Of a stretch of 64,000 bases of DNA, positions 63,788 through 64,000 are shown piece after piece. Within the stretch, counting starts at the first letter, position 1. Each line of letters opens with the position of its first letter. The translations under genes and the position numbers were made by a program. Origin of the DNA: Cryobacterium sp. BB307 (lineage in GTDB: Bacteria > Actinomycetota > Actinomycetes > Actinomycetales > Microbacteriaceae); NCBI RefSeq assembly GCF_012274275.1, contig NZ_JAANZA010000002.1, positions 248,001-312,000 on the forward strand, in the 5' to 3' direction. Below the pieces are notes generated by a model. It searched no databases. It saw nothing but the letters and a program-made list of their open reading frames with translations, and was not told the origin of the DNA.

Positions 63788-64000
63788 TGACGAGAGTTGC
63801 CGTAGCCCAGATCGGGTCGCGAGTGTTCGACACCCCGGCGACCATGCAGCGGTTGCGGGACATCGTCGCGGAGGCATCCGAGAAGCAGGTCGAGTTCCTG
63901 GTGTTTCCGGAGGCCTTCATCGGCGGCTATCCGAAGGGGTTGAATTTCGGAGCCGTCGTCGGCTCGCGCACACCGGAAGGACGTGATGACTTCCTGCGCT
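63788..64000 (+). CDS. Nitrilase/carbon-nitrogen hydrolase, N-terminal fragment (runs off window)
   Basis: The first 71 codons of a nitrilase superfamily enzyme: MTRVAVAQIGSRVFDTPAT, then VEFLVFPEAFIGGYPKG with the catalytic Glu of the Glu-Lys-Cys triad. The GGYPKG sequence after the Glu is typical of true nitrilases, which hydrolyse nitriles to acids. The Lys and Cys lie beyond the right edge. AAGGA eight bases upstream supports the start. Confidence 0.88.

Overview
The window is chromosomal DNA of a high-GC actinobacterium, most likely a Microbacteriaceae (Micrococcales). The evidence is a cytochrome bc1-aa3 branch with a di-haem QcrC, mycothiol ligase MshC, RbpA, PafB/PafC, HelY and Lnt/Ppm1 in actinobacterial gene order. 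Many starts also look leaderless, with a TANNNT box only 6-10 bases before the start codon.

Layout. 0-8.3 kb: housekeeping genes (3' end of dnaE, flavin reductase, hisD, nrdR, pyrD, a luciferase-like oxidoreductase, a DUF3043 membrane protein, an M20 dipeptidase, an ErpA-type Fe-S carrier). 8.4-16.6 kb: the terminal respiratory chain, ctaC-ctaD-ctaF on + facing ctaE-qcrC-qcrA-qcrB on -, with a dihydrofolate-reductase-like gene between the convergent halves. 16.7-23.7 kb: trpD, glpK with a lactate-monooxygenase-like gene, a YcaQ/AlkZ-like protein, and a YCII plus ECF sigma pair. 23.7-30.1 kb: resistance-flavoured genes, namely a VOC protein, an Erm-type 23S rRNA methylase behind what looks like a translational attenuator, and an operon of membrane protein, AraC regulator, VOC protein and UvrA-like duplicated ABC ATPase. 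30.2-35.8 kb: S9 peptidase, atypical SDR, NfeD plus SPFH pair, glycerophosphodiesterase, rbpA. 35.9-46.5 kb: a long minus-strand block HAD-trmI-FKBP-pafB-pafC-tatA-tatC-helY-lnt-ppm1. The proteasome/Pup genes that sit between trmI and pafB in mycobacteria are absent here. 46.5-51.2 kb: PAC2 protein, mshC, uppP, M20 peptidase and tRNA-Leu(GAG).

From the tRNA to about 61.4 kb the DNA looks accessory. First comes a membrane-anchored Mrr-type nuclease with a C-terminal RanBP2-like zinc finger and an unknown gene, together flanked by two copies of a roughly 96-bp direct repeat. Next is the most unusual feature: six paralogous four-cysteine lipoproteins around a three-gene export-type ABC cassette (adaptor with peptidoglycan-binding domain, ATPase, FtsX/MacB-like permease). 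Two paralogs lie downstream in the ABC operon, the nearer one overlapping the permease stop by 4 bp. Four more form a divergent tandem array, followed by a LysM lipoprotein. I infer one envelope system, but its function is not evident from sequence. The window ends with a large secreted protein and the start of a nitrilase gene.
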